Source: Limnohabitans sp. (GTDB lineage: Bacteria; Pseudomonadota; Gammaproteobacteria; Burkholderiales; Burkholderiaceae_C). From it: a DNA stretch of 7,306 nt. Each line of letters begins with the position of its first letter. Position 1 is the first letter of the stretch. The notes beneath the pieces are model-generated. The model ran no database searches. It was not told the DNA's origin and was given only the letters and a program-made list of their open reading frames with translations. Below, piece after piece: positions 5,300 to 7,306 of this stretch. Position numbers and translations under genes: made by a program. The stretch is taken from positions 1-7,306 of the forward strand of contig JACDQO010000505.1 in assembly GCA_015657605.1 (NCBI GenBank), in the 5' to 3' direction.

Positions 5300-7215
5300 A
5301 TGTTTGACGCCATTCGCAACAAATCCAGGATCCTGATGGGCGTGCTGGTCCTGCTGATCATTCCTTCATTTGTTTTATTTGGCGTTGAAGGCTACAACAA
5401 CCGGGATGATCGCGGCGCCGTTGTTGCTCAAATCGGTGACTTGGAAATTACCCAGCAGCAATGGGATGCCATGCACCAGCAAGAGGTGGACAAAATTCGT
5501 GCCTCCATGCCCAATCTGGATCCCAAAATGCTTGGCTCTGCGGAAGCCCGGTATGCCAGCCTGGAGCGGATGGTGAATGACCGAATGATCGCGGTGGCCT
5601 CTGAGAAGCAATTGTTGGTCACCAGTGATCAACGTCTGGCCAATTACCTCAAGCAAGACCCTTCGATTGCCAGTTTGCGTGGCCCTGATGGCAAGCTCGA
5701 CATGGACCGGTACCGTCAACTGGCATCCAGCCAAGGCATGACGCCCGAGATGCTGGAAGCCCAAGTCCGTCGGGATTTGTCAGGCCAACAGGTCTTGTCG
5801 GCACTGCAAGCTTCTGCGATGTCGTCGCAAAACAAAGTGATCTTGCCTTGCAGGCTTTTTTCCAGCGTCGTGAGGTTCAACTCCTTGGCTTTTCACCTGC
5901 CAACTACGCCGCCAAGGTCAAGCCTACAGATGCAGATCTGGAAAAGTTTTACCAATCCCACCCTGACCGGTTCCGCTCTGCAGAAAGTGCAGACGTGGAG
6001 TATTTGGTGTTGGACGCTGCTGCATTGGCCAAAACCATCCAGTTGCCAGAGCAGGACGTCAAAACCTACTATGAGCAAAACGTGCAGCGCCTGTCTGGCC
6101 AAGAACAACGCCGCGCCAGTCACATTTTGATCAATGCGCCCAAAGATGCACCAGCCGCAGCCAAAGACAAAGCCCGTGCCAAAGCCGAATCTCTTCTGGC
6201 GAATTTGCGCAAGGACCCCAAAGCCTTTGCAGATTTGGCTCGTAAAAATTCGGATGACCCAGGTTCTGCCAGCAACGGTGGTGACTTGGATTTCTTTGCC
6301 AAGGGCGCCATGGTCAAGGTATTTGAAGATGCTGCATTTGGACTCAAGAAAGGCGAGATCAGCTCGGTGGTCGAGTCGGAATTCGGCTTTCACATCATTC
6401 AACTCACAGACATCAAAGCGCCTGTGACCCCGAGCCTTGAAGCCATGCGCCCACAACTGGAGGCTGATCTGCGCCAGCAACAAGCCAAGCGACAATTTGC
6501 CGAGTTTGCTGAGACCTTCAGCAACAGCGTTTATGAGCAAGCCGATACTTTCACATCTGTGGCCGAGAAGCTCCGCTTGCAAGTCCAGCAGGCCAAAGGT
6601 TTGACCCGTTCACCCTTGGCTGGGCAGCAAGGTGTTTTGGCCAACCCCAAAGTATTGGAGGCGGTGTTTGCCGAGGAGTCGATCAGCAAGCGTCGCAACT
6701 CAGCCGCCATTGAGCTGGGCAACAACACCATGGTGTCTGCCCGTTTGGTCAATTACAGGCCTGCCGCATTGCGTCCCTACGCCGATGTGAAAGATCAAGT
6801 TCGCGCAGAGTTTGTGGTCGAAGAGGCCATGGCATTGGCCAAAGCTGAAGGTCAAGCCCGTTTGGCCGAATGGCAAAAAAGCCCAACAACTGCACCCATG
6901 GGGCCTGCTTTGTTGATTTCGCGTGACCAAACACAAGGCCAAACACAAAAGCTGGTGGATGCCGTCTTGCGGGCTGATCCCTCCAGCATGCCTAGTTTGG
7001 TCGGTGTCGACTTAGGGGCAATGGGTTATGTGGTGGCACGCGTCAACAAACTGGTGCCTCGCGACGAGCCAAGTCCTCAGCAGAAGGCCCAAACGCGTGA
7101 GCAGTTTGCGCGCTTGCTGGCCAGCGCAGAGGCCTCAGCTTACATGGCGCATTTGCGGTCGCAATTCAAGGTGAAAATTTTGGCTCCCAAACCCAAAACC
7201 GCGGCAGCCTCATAA
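5300..7215 (+). CDS. ppiD: Periplasmic folding chaperone PpiD (SurA-N / parvulin peptidyl-prolyl isomerase), one-base frameshift
   Basis: PpiD is an inner-membrane-anchored periplasmic chaperone that helps newly secreted envelope proteins fold at the Sec translocon exit. With one missing base restored near 5828-5841 (about residue 177-180) the product is 638 residues, close to E. coli PpiD (623). Seen: a short basic N-terminus, one membrane helix at 11-29 (ILMGVLVLLIIPSFVLFGV), a SurA_N-like chaperone region (about 35-180), and a single PpiC/parvulin domain at about 265-373 (RRASHILI, AFADLARKNSDDPGSASNGGDLDFF, EFGFHIIQLTDIK). A long helical, Gln/Ala-rich C-terminal chaperone region ends in a basic tail. 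Read literally, the first frame stops at 6130 and loses the parvulin domain. ATG 5300 is chosen over an in-frame TTG at 5294 because MFDAIRN matches family N-termini. The ribosome binding site is weak (GAG at 5288-5290). It follows hupB as in E. coli. Confidence 0.93.
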
Positions 7216-7227
7216 ATCTCTCTTAGG

Positions 7228-7253
7228 AGCCCAATCCTCTGTTTCTCTGGGCT
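7228..7253 (+). other. Inverted repeat between ppiD and tRNA-His
   Basis: AGCCCA (7228-7233) and TGGGCT (7248-7253) are exact reverse complements with a 14-base loop. They are followed by ATAATTTTGT, a moderately T-rich tract. This could be a weak terminator for ppiD. Its right arm shares its last base with the TATAAT box of the tRNA-His promoter. The stem is short and the loop long, so it may be chance. Confidence 0.3.
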
Positions 7254-7258
7254 ATAAT
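7253..7258 (+). promoter_or_regulatory. -10 box of the tRNA-His promoter
   Basis: TATAAT is a perfect sigma70 -10 hexamer ending 11 bases before the tRNA-His gene, so transcription would start near 7265 with a leader of about five bases. No recognisable -35 box occurs at 16-18 bases (7230-7235 is CCCAAT). Confidence 0.65.
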
Positions 7259-7269
7259 TTTGTCTTCGC

Positions 7270-7306
7270 GGTGGCTGTAGCTCAGTTGGTAGAGTCCAGG
7301 ATTGTG
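7270..7306 (+). tRNA. tRNA-His, anticodon GUG, 5' half only
   Basis: The 37 bases align without gaps to the first 37 bases of E. coli tRNA-His. They include the extra G at position -1 (7270), acceptor strand GTGGCTG, D arm GCTCAGTTGGTAGAG, and the anticodon GTG at 7304-7306. The window ends right after the anticodon, so the 3' half, including the acceptor complement, cannot be checked. The start of tRNA-Asp or other isoacceptors with similar D arms is excluded by the anticodon and the extra 5' G. Confidence 0.9.

Noticed and set aside
5893..6582. Open frame of 229 codons on the minus strand opposite ppiD
   Set aside because: It is antisense to the parvulin domain, with no recognisable motifs; a shadow of the coding strand.
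5848..7215. A separate parvulin gene beginning near 5848
   Set aside because: It would start inside the chaperone region of PpiD without a signal peptide or membrane anchor; a one-base correction joins it to the upstream frame.
1..7306. CRISPR array, insertion sequence, phage gene, toxin-antitoxin or attachment-site duplication next to the tRNAs
   Set aside because: No repeated spacer pattern, transposase motif, integrase or duplicated tRNA 3' end was seen; all long coding regions are conserved chromosomal genes.

Overview
The window looks like an ordinary chromosomal core region of a betaproteobacterium, most likely Burkholderiales and within that Comamonadaceae. This is inferred from remembered protein families (HU beginning [19 protein letters not shown], PpiD beginning MFDAIRNKSRIL, a 361-residue tartrate/D-malate dehydrogenase), from the uvrC-pgsA and hupB-ppiD gene pairs, and from the tRNA sequences. 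No database search was run. All recognised genes lie on the + strand, and there is no sign of a mobile element, CRISPR array, phage gene or recent transfer.

Layout: (1) 12-1950 uvrC, the nuclease subunit of nucleotide excision repair. (2) 2003-2573 pgsA, phosphatidylglycerophosphate synthase. (3) 2570-3490 a ten-helix EamA/DMT-family inner-membrane transporter whose ATG overlaps the pgsA stop. (4) 3545-4630 a tartrate/D-malate dehydrogenase (ttuC-like) with its own good ribosome binding site. (5) 4631-4876 a 246-base non-coding stretch that should hold the hupB promoter and leader. (6) 4877-5149 hupB, then only 13 bases later tRNA-Val(UAC) at 5163-5238, and a strong intrinsic terminator at 5252-5276. 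(7) 5300-7215 ppiD, the membrane-anchored periplasmic chaperone with a parvulin domain. (8) a perfect TATAAT box at 7253-7258 and the first half of tRNA-His(GUG), cut by the window end exactly after the anticodon.

The most notable observation is four single-base reading-frame breaks in three conserved genes: two missing bases in uvrC (near 1176-1179 and 1755-1756), one extra G in a G7 run in pgsA (2472-2478), and one missing base in ppiD (5828-5841). Protein similarity resumes immediately in the new frame each time, and up to three of the four can be placed in short homopolymers. The likeliest reading is uncorrected sequencing error (for example a long-read or metagenomic assembly), not gene decay, because pgsA is normally essential and no other damage is seen. 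The three genes are therefore annotated as full-length CDS with a corrected frame.

Functionally the genes are housekeeping (DNA repair, phospholipid synthesis, nucleoid structure, envelope protein folding, translation) plus one small-molecule exporter candidate and one organic-acid dehydrogenase. I found no new biological system here; what remains is transcript architecture (hupB-tRNA-Val cotranscription, ppiD directly behind a terminator) and a few hairpins.
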